From: Arthrobacter sp. MMS18-M83
Lineage (GTDB): Bacteria; Actinomycetota; Actinomycetes; Actinomycetales; Micrococcaceae
Length of the DNA stretch: 64,000 nucleotides
Direction of reading: 5' to 3'
NCBI RefSeq assembly: GCF_026683955.1
Contig: NZ_CP113343.1
Coordinates: forward strand, 2,356,001-2,420,000
Below, in pieces: positions 15,891-24,177 of this stretch (the stretch's first letter is position 1; each line of letters starts with the position of its first letter). The translations under genes were made by a program, and so were the position numbers. The notes beneath the pieces are model-generated. The model worked only from the letters and a program-made list of their open reading frames with translations, was not told the origin of the DNA and searched no databases.

Positions 15891-15906
15891 GACAACTTTT
15901 CTTGTC
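15891..15906. promoter_or_regulatory. Palindromic operator upstream of ArsR gene
   Basis: GACAA (15891-15895) - N6 - TTGTC (15902-15906) is a perfect inverted repeat. The block CTTTTCTTGTC is echoed as CTTTTTTGTC at 15912-15921. The sequence is AT-rich against GC-rich surroundings and lies 19 bases before the chosen start. It is a good candidate for autoregulation; no binding data are available. Confidence 0.5.
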
Positions 15907-15973
15907 AAGAACTTTTTTGTCGTCGGCGCTCGCCGGCGTCCACAACTAGCGCCCCCGGTAGAATGGACCGGTG

Positions 15974-16921
15974 ATGCAATCCCCCCTTCCAGTGCGCGAC
16001 GGCGTCAACGCCACCCGTCTGCGCCTCCCGGATGAGGGACCGTGGGACACCGCGATGGACTACATGATGCACCGCTGGGGCCACATCGATCCCCAAGGCA
16101 TCGAGGACAGGTTCGACGCCGGCGAAATTGTCGGCGAGGGCGGCGCGGCCCTTGACCGCCAGACTCCCCTCGAAGAACACACCTTCATTTGGTACTACCG
16201 CACCCTCCCGCCGGAGACGCGCATGCCCGTGGAGATCGACATCCTGCACCAAGACGAGCACCTCCTAGTAGTGGACAAGCCCCACTTCCTGCCCACCACC
16301 CCGGGCGGCACCTACATCCAGGAATCGGCGCTCGTCCGGCTCCGGAACCAGCTAGCCTTGCCGGACCTGATCCCGATGCATCGCCTCGACCGGATGACCG
16401 CCGGTGTACTCTTGCTCTCCACCAATCCGAAGACCCGCGGCAAGTACCAGGTGCTCTTCGAAAAACGCCAGGTGCAAAAGGAGTACGAGTGCGTCTCGGC
16501 AGCCGCACCCGCCGCCGGCTTTCCCGCCGTCAGGTTCCCCGCCGTAGTGCGCAACCGCATGACCAAATCCCGCAGCTACCTCCTCGCCGAAGTCATCGAC
16601 GGCGAACCCAACGCGGAAACGCGCATTGAGCTGCTGAGAACGTTCGACGGCGGGGCTCACGACGGCGGCCCGCCTCGCCGCGCGCTGTACAGGCTCGAGC
16701 CCCACACCGGAAAGACCCACCAGCTCCGGGTGCACATGGCTTCGCTCGGACTGGGAATCGTGAACGACGCGTTCTACCCCGAGCTCCTGGACAAGGCCCC
16801 GGACGACTACTCCAAGCCCTTGCAGTTGCTCGCCCGCGGCATCCGCTTCGTGGACCCCATCAGCAAGCAAGCCGTGGAATACCGAAGCCGCCTCGAGTTA
16901 AGCGAAGCCCGCCCGGCATGA
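15974..16921 (+). CDS. RluA-family pseudouridine synthase
   Basis: This is a 315-residue enzyme; ATG 15974 follows directly on an equally possible GTG 15971. The catalytic motif is HRLDRMTAGVLLLS, with the essential Asp in the RluA/RluC-type HRLDxxTSG position (Ala replaces Ser). ILHQDEHLLVVDKPHFLPTTP is the canonical preceding segment, and LEPHTGKTHQLRVHMASLG is the downstream signature. It converts uridine to pseudouridine in RNA (rRNA or tRNA; target unassigned). There is no N-terminal S4 domain; a short N-terminal extension (LRLPDEGPWDTAMDYM) replaces it. Confidence 0.9.
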   Translation: MQSPLPVRDGVNATRLRLPDEGPWDTAMDYMMHRWGHIDPQGIEDRFDAGEIVGEGGAALDRQTPLEEHTFIWYYRTLPPETRMPVEIDILHQDEHLLVVDKPHFLPTTPGGTYIQESALVRLRNQLALPDLIPMHRLDRMTAGVLLLSTNPKTRGKYQVLFEKRQVQKEYECVSAAAPAAGFPAVRFPAVVRNRMTKSRSYLLAEVIDGEPNAETRIELLRTFDGGAHDGGPPRRALYRLEPHTGKTHQLRVHMASLGLGIVNDAFYPELLDKAPDDYSKPLQLLARGIRFVDPISKQAVEYRSRLELSEARPA

Positions 16922-16931
16922 CCCCGCCCAA

Positions 16932-17115
16932 ACCCAAACGCTCCCTCAGGTATGGGGGCCCAAACCCAAACGCTCCCTCAGGTATGGGGGCCCAAACCCC
17001 CAACCCTCCCTCAGGTATGGGGGCCCAAACCCCCAACCCTCCCTCACCTCTGGCGCCCTTTCCCCCAACCCTCCCTCACCTCTGGCGCCCTTCCCCCCAA
17101 CGCTCGCTCACTTGA
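16932..17115. repeat. 32-bp-period tandem array
   Basis: Six units of about 32 bases start near 16932, 16964, 16996, 17029, 17061 and 17093 (the last partial). The first three share CGCTCCCTCAGGTATGGG or CCCTCCCTCAGGTATGGG. The next two switch to CCCTCCCTCACCTCTGGCG, and the last begins CCCCCCAACGCTCGCTCACT. Units are near-identical and contiguous with no unique spacers, and no cas genes are present, so this is not CRISPR. The array occupies the first half of the 428-base gap between the pseudouridine synthase and SRPBCC genes. Confidence 0.85.
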
Positions 17116-17136
17116 AATTAGGGACATGTCCACCCT

Positions 17137-17269
17137 TGCTCATATCTGCAGGAGGGCTGACCGCAAGGGCGGCATATCTGCAGGAGCGTCCGGCCAAACA
17201 CCCACATATGTGATCGAGGATCGGGGTGGACACCCGGTGCGGCGCCGAAACCAAGGTGTGTTCCGCACC
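17137..17269. repeat. GAGCGT-family half-sites and hairpin in intergenic gap
   Basis: The second half of the 16922-17349 gap contains CATATCTGCAGGAGGGCT and CATATCTGCAGGAGCGTC (about 31 bases apart), then CACCCACATATGTGATCGAG. These blocks recur near 19990 and 45966. A 7-bp hairpin, GGTGCGG (17236-17242) / CCGCACC (17263-17269), closes the region. TATAAG near 17286 may be part of the promoter of the next gene. No coding region is convincing here. Confidence 0.6.
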
Positions 17270-17349
17270 CAGAGCGAGCCGGGCGTATAAGCTCAATCTT
17301 GCCGGCCCGGCAACCGCGGGCGGTGTTCGATCTCGCGAAAAGGAACCCC

Positions 17350-17790
17350 ATGGCCCACGCTGAAAACGAAGTCTCGATCAACCGCCCCGCAAACGACGTC
17401 TACGCCTTCTTGGCGGACGGGCTGAACAACAAGCTCTGGCGTCCGGCCGTCAAGACTGTTGCCCTGGCGAGCGGCGAAGCAGGCGCCCTGGGTGCCGTGT
17501 ACTCCCAGACCATGGCAGGCCCCGGCGGCCGTTCGATCGACGGCGATTACGAAATCGTCACAGCCCAGCCGGGCAAGCGCCTCGATTTCCAGGTGATTGC
17601 CGGCCCGGCCCGTCCAACTGGATCCTTCACCCTGGACGAAACCGACGGCCGCACCACGGTGCGATTTGCCTTGGACCTCCAGCCCAAGGGCTTCATGAAA
17701 CTCATGGGATCCATGATCACCAAGACCATGGAATCGGAAGTCGGACAGCTTGGACAGCTTAAGACTGTTCTTGAAGAGGGCCCCGCCTGA
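17350..17790 (+). CDS. CoxG-like SRPBCC family protein
   Basis: This is a 146-residue protein starting at ATG 17350, with AAAAGGAA about five bases upstream. It is a complete small SRPBCC domain: NEVSINRPANDVYAFLADGLN, WRPAVKTV, DGDYEIVTAQPGKRLDFQVIAGP, TGSFTLDETDGRTTVRFALDLQPKGFMKLM and a long C-terminal helix. Such proteins resemble polyketide cyclase/CoxG and bind small hydrophobic ligands. No enzymatic partner is adjacent. It is convergent with the NTF2-like gene that follows. Confidence 0.78.
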   Translation: MAHAENEVSINRPANDVYAFLADGLNNKLWRPAVKTVALASGEAGALGAVYSQTMAGPGGRSIDGDYEIVTAQPGKRLDFQVIAGPARPTGSFTLDETDGRTTVRFALDLQPKGFMKLMGSMITKTMESEVGQLGQLKTVLEEGPA

Positions 17791-17842
17791 CGCTTCCCCG
17801 GCAGCGCGGCAACGGGGCCCAAAGTGAACACGCAACGCGTGA

Positions 17843-18274
17843 CTATGCCTCCGGCATCATGCCAAGTTGAACCATCATTCCGGCGACATCAGGGTGGGCG
17901 CTGAACGAGGTGATCTTGCCGTCCCGGACTGAGACAAAGTAGGTGCCTGTGCCTTTGACGCTCTTTCCTGTTGCAGGCACTTCCATACCTCCAACTACGA
18001 GGGGGCCGGTATTCGTTCCGGTGAATTCGACTTCAGCGGCTACGGCGTCCTCAGTTACCACGCGGTTGATGCTGCGGACGTGCATATCGGGAAATGCGGT
18101 GAACCATGTCTCCATGTACTGCCGCACCTGGTCCGTCGAGTGCAGGGCATCGGGCAGAGACACGTCCGACAGCGTGAAATCATCCGCGAACATGTCAGCA
18201 AAGTCGTCGGCATTGTGCTGGTCCCAGGCCGCCATGCCCCGTTCATCCAGCTGCCGAACTTCTTCGATCAACAT
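17843..18274 (-). CDS. SnoaL/NTF2-like polyketide cyclase-fold protein
   Basis: This is a 143-residue protein. ATG 18274 is preferred over GTG 18277 because the ribosome site GGAGG is then 6 bases away. The NTF2-like pattern is clear: VRQLDERGMAAWDQHNADDFADMFADDFTLSD, RQYMETWFTAFPDMHVRSINRVV, AAEVEFTGTNTGPL, and a final VRDGKITSFSAHPDVAGMM strand. The family includes ester cyclases and hydratases, but the activity cannot be read from the sequence. It stands alone, with convergent genes on its 3' side. Confidence 0.8.
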   Translation of the reverse strand: MLIEEVRQLDERGMAAWDQHNADDFADMFADDFTLSDVSLPDALHSTDQVRQYMETWFTAFPDMHVRSINRVVTEDAVAAEVEFTGTNTGPLVVGGMEVPATGKSVKGTGTYFVSVRDGKITSFSAHPDVAGMMVQLGMMPEA

Positions 18275-18390
18275 CACGTACCTCCCTAAACTCGGCCCCG
18301 ACAGGGAGAGCCGGGACCCTGTTTTTTGATCTTAGGACGGGCGTGTGGCAGCGACAATGACCTACGGAAACCATCGGTTCCCCGAGCCAG

Positions 18391-18909
18391 TCAGGGCCCG
18401 AACACGCTCCGAAACACGCCTGCCGTCTCGGCACTGAACAGCACAAATTCCACGAGTTCCAGCCTACTGGAGCTTTCGGCGCCGACCCGGCCGACGACGT
18501 CGAGCGCTACAGTGGCGACCTCGCGCGCGTCCCAGCCGTAGACTCCCGCGCTGACCGCAGGGAAGGCAACGGAACGCGCTCCGAGGGACACTGCCACCTT
18601 CAGGCTCTCGCGGAAACACGACGCCAAAAGTTCCGGATCGTTCTGGCCGGCATGCCGGTTGGGACCAACGGTGTGGATCACCCATCGGGCAGGCAATTTG
18701 AAGCCGGGAGTGGCCACGGCCTGGCCCACCGGCAGGCCATGCGGGTACCGCTCGCGCACTTCCATGCATGCCGCGAGGAGCTCGCGGCCGGCGGCGCGGT
18801 GGATGGCGCCGTCGACTCCGCCGCCGCCCATCAAAGATGAGTTGGCCGCGTTGACGATCGCGTCGACGTCGCGCGTGGTGATGTCACCTTGCAGGATCTC
18901 GAGCCGCAT
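18391..18909 (-). CDS. Macrodomain protein (O-acetyl-ADP-ribose deacetylase-like)
   Basis: This is a 172-residue protein starting at ATG 18909. It has the standard macrodomain landmarks: LEILQGDITTRDVDAIVNAANSSLMGGGGVDGAIHRAAG (cited in pieces: DAIVNAANSSL, GGGGVDGAIHRAAG) and PAVSAGVYGWDA. It is of the MacroD/YmdB class, which hydrolyses ADP-ribosyl-glutamate or -aspartate or O-acetyl-ADP-ribose in the cytosol. The length is that of a single free-standing domain. It is divergent from the VTT/DedA-like gene with a 57-base promoter region. No ADP-ribosyltransferase is nearby, so a toxin-antitoxin role is not indicated. Confidence 0.9.
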   Translation of the reverse strand: MRLEILQGDITTRDVDAIVNAANSSLMGGGGVDGAIHRAAGRELLAACMEVRERYPHGLPVGQAVATPGFKLPARWVIHTVGPNRHAGQNDPELLASCFRESLKVAVSLGARSVAFPAVSAGVYGWDAREVATVALDVVGRVGAESSSRLELVEFVLFSAETAGVFRSVFGP

Positions 18910-18966
18910 GGCGCCAGTCTTCCACGGCACTCCGGCGAATGCACCAAAGTGGGGTAATTTGAGGCC

Positions 18967-19590
18967 ATGGACATCACCACTGCTGAAGGCTGGGGAGCCG
19001 CGATCTATTTCTGGATCATCCCCATGGTGGTGGGCAACGCGATCTTGCCACCCATACCCTCCGGGATGCTCGTGATCACCGGCGGCGCGCTGGCCGCTGA
19101 GGGCCGGGTCAACCCGTGGCTGTTGGGTTTGTTGGCCGCCGGTGCGTCCTGGCTGGGCGACATCCTCGTTTTCCAGCTCTTCAAGCGCCGGCTGGGACAT
19201 GTCCTGGACCGCTGGGCTTGGGGCCGCAAAGTCCACCGCGGCATCCATCAGGCCATAGCCAAGGCCGGCCGCTCGTCCACTTACGGCGCGATCATCGGCG
19301 GCCGGTTCATCCTGGGAGGGCGGCTCGCAGCGTCGGCAGCTGCGGGAATCGCCGAGGTTTCCTCGCGCGGGTTCAGCCTCTGCGCCGGCTTGGGCGGCCT
19401 GTTGTGGGCGGCGTGGCAGACCGGACTGGGTTACTTTGCGGGCTCGACGACGAAGCTTCCGTTCTGGGCAAGCTCCCTGATCGGCGTCGGCGCGGGACTG
19501 CTGATCGGCATCGTCGTGGGCGTGATCGTCACGCGCAAACGGGGCGACCGCTCGCCGGTGGACGAGCCGGGCGAGCCGCCGCACCTTTAG
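18967..19590 (+). CDS. DedA/VTT-like membrane protein
   Basis: This is a 207-residue integral membrane protein starting at ATG 18967. It has the VTT (SNARE-associated) topology: an N-terminal re-entrant helix with PPIPSGMLVITGGALAAEG, the LGDILVFQLFKRRLG helix, GGRFILGGRLAASAAAG, corresponding to the DedA G-R-x3-G-x-R motif, and two C-terminal helices. DedA proteins support lipid-carrier or phospholipid transport; the specific lipid is not known here. The C-terminal tail is charged and short. Convergent with the next gene (18-base gap). Confidence 0.72.
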   Translation: MDITTAEGWGAAIYFWIIPMVVGNAILPPIPSGMLVITGGALAAEGRVNPWLLGLLAAGASWLGDILVFQLFKRRLGHVLDRWAWGRKVHRGIHQAIAKAGRSSTYGAIIGGRFILGGRLAASAAAGIAEVSSRGFSLCAGLGGLLWAAWQTGLGYFAGSTTKLPFWASSLIGVGAGLLIGIVVGVIVTRKRGDRSPVDEPGEPPHL

Positions 19591-19608
19591 GCGCTGCCGC
19601 CGTCGGAC

Positions 19609-19914
19609 TCAGATCGGCGACCATTTCCCCCGCTTGCGGCGCAGCACGTAAAGGTTCCCTGTGAGCGCCACGCGTTCGACGGCGTCGCGCATCATGGCTG
19701 CCGACGCGCGGGCCTCGCTGTTCTCACCAGGATAGTCGCGCGGCTCCACGAGGAAGCGAAGGCTGATCTGGGCGACGCCACCAACAATGTCCAGCTGATT
19801 GGATTCGACATGGTGCCGCGTTTCCAAGGCCTCAAGCGCTGCGGCCATCACCGACTCCGGCGGATTGCCTGGCTTGAGCCCGGTGATCTTCAACTTGGTC
19901 TGGAACGAAGGCAT
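19609..19914 (-). CDS. Conserved hypothetical protein
   Basis: This is a small 101-residue soluble protein starting at ATG 19914. I do not recognise a domain. The sequence alternates strands and helices (TKLKITGLKPGNPPESVMAAALEALE, NQLDIVGGVAQISLRFLVEP, ARASAAMMRDAVERVAL), suggesting a small alpha/beta fold, and ends in basic residues (LRRKRGKWSPI). Codon use and third-position GC match its neighbours. It lies convergent to the VTT/DedA-like gene and has a repeat region upstream. Confidence 0.6.
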   Translation of the reverse strand: MPSFQTKLKITGLKPGNPPESVMAAALEALETRHHVESNQLDIVGGVAQISLRFLVEPRDYPGENSEARASAAMMRDAVERVALTGNLYVLRRKRGKWSPI

Positions 19915-19925
19915 CCCCCAACCCT

Positions 19926-20028
19926 AAACGCTCGCTCACGTATGGCGCCCCCACCGGAAACGCTCGCTCACTTGATCTGAGCGAGCGTCGCGGGAAACAC
20001 CCACATAAGTGATCGAGCGTCGGAAGGG
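19926..20028. repeat. GAGCGT-family hairpin repeats
   Basis: Two ACGCTCGCTCAC blocks lie at about 19928 and 19960. The second forms a perfect hairpin: ACGCTCGCTCA (19960-19970) / TGAGCGAGCGT (19978-19988), 7-base loop. A degenerate copy, CACATAAGTGATCGAGCGTC, follows near 20000. The region lies upstream of the hypothetical gene and directly after the 3' end of ppc on the minus strand, so the hairpin could end ppc transcription. Confidence 0.75.
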
Positions 20029-20039
20029 AGGGGAACCCG

Positions 20040-22838
20040 CTAGCCGGTGTTGCGGAGGCCGGCGGCGACACCGTTGACGGTGATGAGCATGGCCCGCTGG
20101 AGGCGTTCGTCGATCTCGGCGCCGGAAATGGAGGCTTCGCGGACGCGGCGCAACAACTCCACCTGCAGGTAGCTGATGGGGTCGAGGTATTGATCGCGGA
20201 TTTCGAGGGAGCGCTTGAGTGTCGGCTGGGCTTCCAGGAGCTCGGTCTCGCCGCTCAGGAGCTCCACCTCGGCAACCGTAAGATCGTATTCAGCGCGGAT
20301 CGCCTTGAAGAGGTGGTGCAGCTCTTCCGGAACCAAAGAGGACACATAGTGCCCGGCGATGTCCATGTCCGTCTTGGCCAGGGTCATCTCCACGTTGGAA
20401 ATCACGGACCGGAAGAAGTGCCAGCGCTTCATCATCTCGGCGAGCTCGGCCGTGTTGCCTGCCTCGCGGGCGGCCTTGAGACCCGATCCCACGCCGAACC
20501 AGCCCGGCACGATCTGACGCGACTGCGTCCAACCGAAGACCCACGGGATGGCCCGGAGACCACCCAGTCCTGCGCCGGAATCGGGGCGCTTGGAGGGCCG
20601 CGAGCCGATGTTCAGGGATCCGAGCTGCTCCACCGGCGTCGACGCCAGGAAGTAGGCGGGCAGGTCCGGATCGTCGATGAGCGTGCGGTACTGGGCAAAC
20701 GCGGCATCGGAAATGATCTCCATGACCTGGCCGTAGCGTTCGCGCTCGTCGTCGGAGGTGCGCGGGGTGCGGTGCAGCGCGGAACCCTGCATCACGGCGG
20801 CCAGGGAGAGTTCCAGGTTTTCTCGGGCGAGCTCCGGCAGGGAGTACTTGTCCGAGATGACTTCGCCTTGCTCGGTGAACTTGATGGCGCCTTCGAGCAC
20901 GCCGTTGGGCTGGGCCATGATGGCGTCGTAGGTGGGTCCGCCGCCACGGCCTACGGAACCGCCTCGGCCATGGAACAGCCGGACGTTGACGCCGTGTTTG
21001 GCGGCGACGTCGCGCAACTTGCGCTGGGTTTTGTGGATCTCCCATTGGCTGGTCATCACGCCGGACTCCTTGTTGGAGTCCGAGTAGCCGAGCATGATCT
21101 CCTGGACATCCCCACGCAACCGGACGAGCTCGCGGTAAGACGGATCCGAGAGCAGCAGGTCCACGATTTCCGCCGAGGCACGCAGCTCTTCCACGGTTTC
21201 CAGGAGCGGGGCGAAACCGATCTTGGCATAAGGAGCCGAGCCGAAGAGATCGATCAGCCCGGCTTCGCGTGCCAGCACCGCGGCGGCCAGGACGTCGTCC
21301 GCGCCGCGCGTCATGGAGATGATGTAGGTTTCGACGACGTCCGGACCGTACGTCTGGAGGGCGTGGCGGATGCTGCGGAAGACGTCGTACGTGCGGTCGC
21401 CGTCGCCGTCGAGCTTGATGGGGTGGCCGGAGAGCGGGCGGCGCGAAGCCAGCTCCGCGCTCAGCCGCTCGAAGCGTTCGGCGCGGCTCAACTCCCCGTA
21501 GGGAGTGCCGACGCCGAGCCTATCCACCAACTGCCCGACGGCGTCGTGGTGGTAGTCGGCATGCTCACGGATGTCGAGGGTCGCCAGGTGCAGCCCGAAG
21601 GAGGCGATCGCGCGGCGGACGCGGGCCAGGGCGCCGTCGGCCACGAGCGCGGCCGAGTGCTTGCGCAGCGAGGCTTCCAGCAGCTCGAGTTCGGCCAGCA
21701 GCTCCGAGGTTGAGGCGTAGTCGCGGCCGGCTTCGTGGTAATTGGACGCAGCCACGCGGCGGCCGGTATTGATGAGCTTGGCCTTGATGCACGTCAGTTT
21801 GAGGCGGTACGGCTCCTGCGCGTTCAGCTCAAGGATGCGCTTGTCCAAGCCAGGCAGGTTCTTGAGGTCGACGGCGATCGAGTCCAGGAGGTCTTCTTCC
21901 GCATCCACCAATGCGGTGGAGTTGGAGAGGACTGAAATCAGTTCGTCGATCATCGAGATGCTGATCCGGACGGCATGCTGGTTCTGAAGCTGCAGGATTT
22001 CGCGCGTGACCGAAGCGGTGACATTCGGGTTGCCGTCGCGGTCTCCGCCGATCCAGGAACCGAAGCGGATGGGGGCGTTCTGCGCGGGCAGGACCACGCC
22101 GTGCTCACCGAGCAGTTCGGTAAGGTCCGTGAGCATTTCCGGCATGGCGTCGGTCAGGATGCTGCTCAGGTAGTAGATGGCGTTGCGGGCCTCGTCCACC
22201 GGGGAGGGACGGACTTGGCGCAATTCGTCCGTTTGCCACATCTGGTCGATGATCTCGGCGAGTTGGCGGTCCTGGCGCCGGCGGGCGGCCGTGCCCTCAA
22301 GGGTGGATTCGGCCAGCAAGTCCGAGAGCTTACGGATCTTGTCCAGCACCGAACGGCGGGAAGCCTCGGTGGGGTGCGCAGTGAAAATGGGGCGAACGTC
22401 CAGCTCATTGACGACGTCCTGCAGGGCCTGGGTTCCCGCCTCATCGGCGATCTCGGCCACGGCTTTGGCCAACCAGCCGTCCTTTTCCTGGCGTGTGCGC
22501 AGTCCGCGGACGCGGTGCACTTGCTCGGCGGCGTTGGCGAGGTGGAAATAGAAGGCAAAGGCGCGGACCAGCTCAGTGGCTTCCTCAAGCGGCAATGAGG
22601 CAAGCAGCTCGCGGACCTGGGCGACGACGTCGTGCGCGCTCCACGGGCCGGTGGCGTCAGCGCCGCCCCGGGCGGCTTCCTTGGATTCCTTGGTGAGCAG
22701 GCGCACCTGCTCGACAAGCTGCAGCAGCTCCGGGCCGTGCTGGCGGACCAGCGACTCTCCGAGAAGCGTGGAGACGCGGCGGACGTCGGCCCGGAGTTCC
22801 GCGGCAAGGTCGGTGCTGAGATGTGCAGTGTCAACCAT
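20040..22838 (-). CDS. ppc: Phosphoenolpyruvate carboxylase
   Basis: This is a full-length 932-residue enzyme starting at ATG 22838 behind AAGGT. It carboxylates PEP to oxaloacetate, an anaplerotic reaction in the cytosol. The catalytic signatures are present: [11 protein letters not shown] with the active histidine, [10 protein letters not shown] with the catalytic lysine, [13 protein letters not shown] with the glycine-rich loop, and a C-terminal RNTG close to the family's usual QNTG. Residues [13 protein letters not shown] are also conserved. It is monocistronic. Together with aceA/aceB later in the window it feeds oxaloacetate and malate pools. Confidence 0.96.
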   Translation of the reverse strand: MVDTAHLSTDLAAELRADVRRVSTLLGESLVRQHGPELLQLVEQVRLLTKESKEAARGGADATGPWSAHDVVAQVRELLASLPLEEATELVRAFAFYFHLANAAEQVHRVRGLRTRQEKDGWLAKAVAEIADEAGTQALQDVVNELDVRPIFTAHPTEASRRSVLDKIRKLSDLLAESTLEGTAARRRQDRQLAEIIDQMWQTDELRQVRPSPVDEARNAIYYLSSILTDAMPEMLTDLTELLGEHGVVLPAQNAPIRFGSWIGGDRDGNPNVTASVTREILQLQNQHAVRISISMIDELISVLSNSTALVDAEEDLLDSIAVDLKNLPGLDKRILELNAQEPYRLKLTCIKAKLINTGRRVAASNYHEAGRDYASTSELLAELELLEASLRKHSAALVADGALARVRRAIASFGLHLATLDIREHADYHHDAVGQLVDRLGVGTPYGELSRAERFERLSAELASRRPLSGHPIKLDGDGDRTYDVFRSIRHALQTYGPDVVETYIISMTRGADDVLAAAVLAREAGLIDLFGSAPYAKIGFAPLLETVEELRASAEIVDLLLSDPSYRELVRLRGDVQEIMLGYSDSNKESGVMTSQWEIHKTQRKLRDVAAKHGVNVRLFHGRGGSVGRGGGPTYDAIMAQPNGVLEGAIKFTEQGEVISDKYSLPELARENLELSLAAVMQGSALHRTPRTSDDERERYGQVMEIISDAAFAQYRTLIDDPDLPAYFLASTPVEQLGSLNIGSRPSKRPDSGAGLGGLRAIPWVFGWTQSRQIVPGWFGVGSGLKAAREAGNTAELAEMMKRWHFFRSVISNVEMTLAKTDMDIAGHYVSSLVPEELHHLFKAIRAEYDLTVAEVELLSGETELLEAQPTLKRSLEIRDQYLDPISYLQVELLRRVREASISGAEIDERLQRAMLITVNGVAAGLRNTG

Positions 22839-22995
22839 GAAAAATACCTTCTGGCGTTGGGTGTGGCCCGTACACTGCGCTGGATACTGTGAGCCGGATT
22901 ACTAATATTCCTAGGGAATCTTACCCGCAGCCGCTCCGGCGGTGGCAATCGGTCTCAAATGTTGTCGCCCCGTCCGCTTCCGCACCCGCCTCACG

Positions 22996-23061
22996 CCCAA
23001 CTAGCTCGCAGTAGTTGTCGTTTTGGGGGCTCAAAACGACACCTAATGCGAGTCAGTTTGG
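22996..23061. repeat. CCCAACT hairpin repeat, copy 2
   Basis: This 66-base inverted repeat runs from CCCAACTAGCTCGCAGTAG to TGCGAGTCAGTTTGG. The inner arms TGTCGTTTTG / CAAAACGACA are near-perfect. It ends exactly at the base before the stop codon of the minus-strand lipoprotein gene (23062), at the end of the surface-polysaccharide operon, so it may serve as that operon's terminator. The rest of the 22839-23061 gap holds the ppc promoter region (AT-rich near 22898-22920). Confidence 0.82.
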
Positions 23062-24177
23062 TCACCGTGCCCACGCCCGGCGGAGCGCGTCCCAATGCCC
23101 GTCACCCAAGAGGCTGGCGGGCGTGACGGAAACTGATGCCGCACCGCCGTCGGCCGCGAGACGCAAGGTCCGCTCCAGCTCGTCCGGAGAGATGGAACCA
23201 TCCCCGGACCACAGTCCGATAGACAGGGAGTACCGCGTCCCTGCGCGCTGCCGCAGCGCCTTGACGAGCTGTTCCGTCCCCGGTGATCGCTCGTTGTTCA
23301 GGCCCACGTACTCCCACACATGGATCCGGTCCAGCTGCTCCAAGAGGAGGTCATAGTCCTGGCCACTGTCCGCACGGTCCGCACTGGCGGACACGCTCGG
23401 AGAGCGGACGTCCATGTCCAGGTCCACCCCAAAAGGTTCGACGGCGGAGCGGACCTTGCGCAAGATGTCCGCCATGGCGTGCGTGCGCCAAGTGGTCACG
23501 TCCGCGGCGGCAGTGTCTATGGTTCCGTCCGCGCGGCGGGGCCAATCGCTCCGGTGCATGGCTGATGTGAAGTCCTGCAGATCGTCCGGGCCGAAAGTGT
23601 ATTCGTCGAACATGAACTCGGTCAGGTTGACGGCGGTGGGCCTGTACCTCTTGGCAACAGCCGCCGCCAACTCCGCCAGCCTGGTACCTGCACCGCCAGT
23701 CCGAAGCGAAGAAAGACCGGCGAAGCTGCCCGAAGACTTGCCCGCGGGGTTGCGGCCAGCCAAGGAAGGATCGGCAGTGATGGCCTTGTCCAGCAGGACA
23801 TCGATGGTGAGGATGATGTCCCTCTTCTGCCCTGTGCCGGATTGCTGGAGCGCCTCGATCGATTCGGCCACAAAATCGCGGCCGGTCCGTTTGACCTCGG
23901 CGGACGCGGATTCCGGATGCGTTTCCCAAGGGAAGGCGGTCCAATCGGTCCGCCCGACGGCAATGGACACGGCCGTGGCCTGCACTTGGTCGAGCCGTCC
24001 ACCCAGCTGCTTCAGGTGGGCCGGGTCCTCGACCGCCACGTCTTCGAACCCAAGGTTGACCATCCGTTCGGCGGGTCGGGGCTGCCCATCCGTTGCGCAA
24101 GCGCCCAGGAGGACGGTTGTGGCAACGAGGCCGGCGAGCGCTGCAGGCCTCGCAAGTTCCACCGAAAAGCCGCTCAA
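23062..24177 (-). CDS. Glycosidase-like lipoprotein of a surface-polysaccharide operon
   Basis: This is a lipoprotein of about 371 residues. A signal peptide ends in the lipobox LLGAC, with Cys27 if TTG 24177 is the start; that TTG overlaps the stop of the upstream glycosyltransferase as TTGA, suggesting coupling. GTG 24162 is the alternative. The mature part looks like a TIM-barrel glycoside hydrolase: TAVSIAVGRTDWTAFPW, RYRPTAVNLTEFMFDEYTFGPDDL (acidic residues on strand ends), VDLDMDVRSPS, IHVWEYVGLN and YSLSIGLWSG. Similar barrels include the PgaB/HmsF C-terminal hydrolase, but I cannot assign a GH family. Probably acts outside the membrane on the polymer made by the GT2 synthase. Confidence 0.65.
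   Translation of the reverse strand: MSGFSVELARPAALAGLVATTVLLGACATDGQPRPAERMVNLGFEDVAVEDPAHLKQLGGRLDQVQATAVSIAVGRTDWTAFPWETHPESASAEVKRTGRDFVAESIEALQQSGTGQKRDIILTIDVLLDKAITADPSLAGRNPAGKSSGSFAGLSSLRTGGAGTRLAELAAAVAKRYRPTAVNLTEFMFDEYTFGPDDLQDFTSAMHRSDWPRRADGTIDTAAADVTTWRTHAMADILRKVRSAVEPFGVDLDMDVRSPSVSASADRADSGQDYDLLLEQLDRIHVWEYVGLNNERSPGTEQLVKALRQRAGTRYSLSIGLWSGDGSISPDELERTLRLAADGGAASVSVTPASLLGDGHWDALRRAWAR

Noticed and set aside
18910..19584. Extended minus-strand frame upstream of the macrodomain
   Set aside because: The upstream part is antisense to the VTT/DedA-like gene and lacks domain similarity; ATG 18909 begins the macrodomain.
20190..21713. Long plus-strand open frame of 507 codons inside ppc
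   Set aside because: It is antisense to a fully conserved PEP carboxylase. Its composition (Val/Gly/Asp/His-rich, no recognisable motif) is that of a GC-rich shadow frame.
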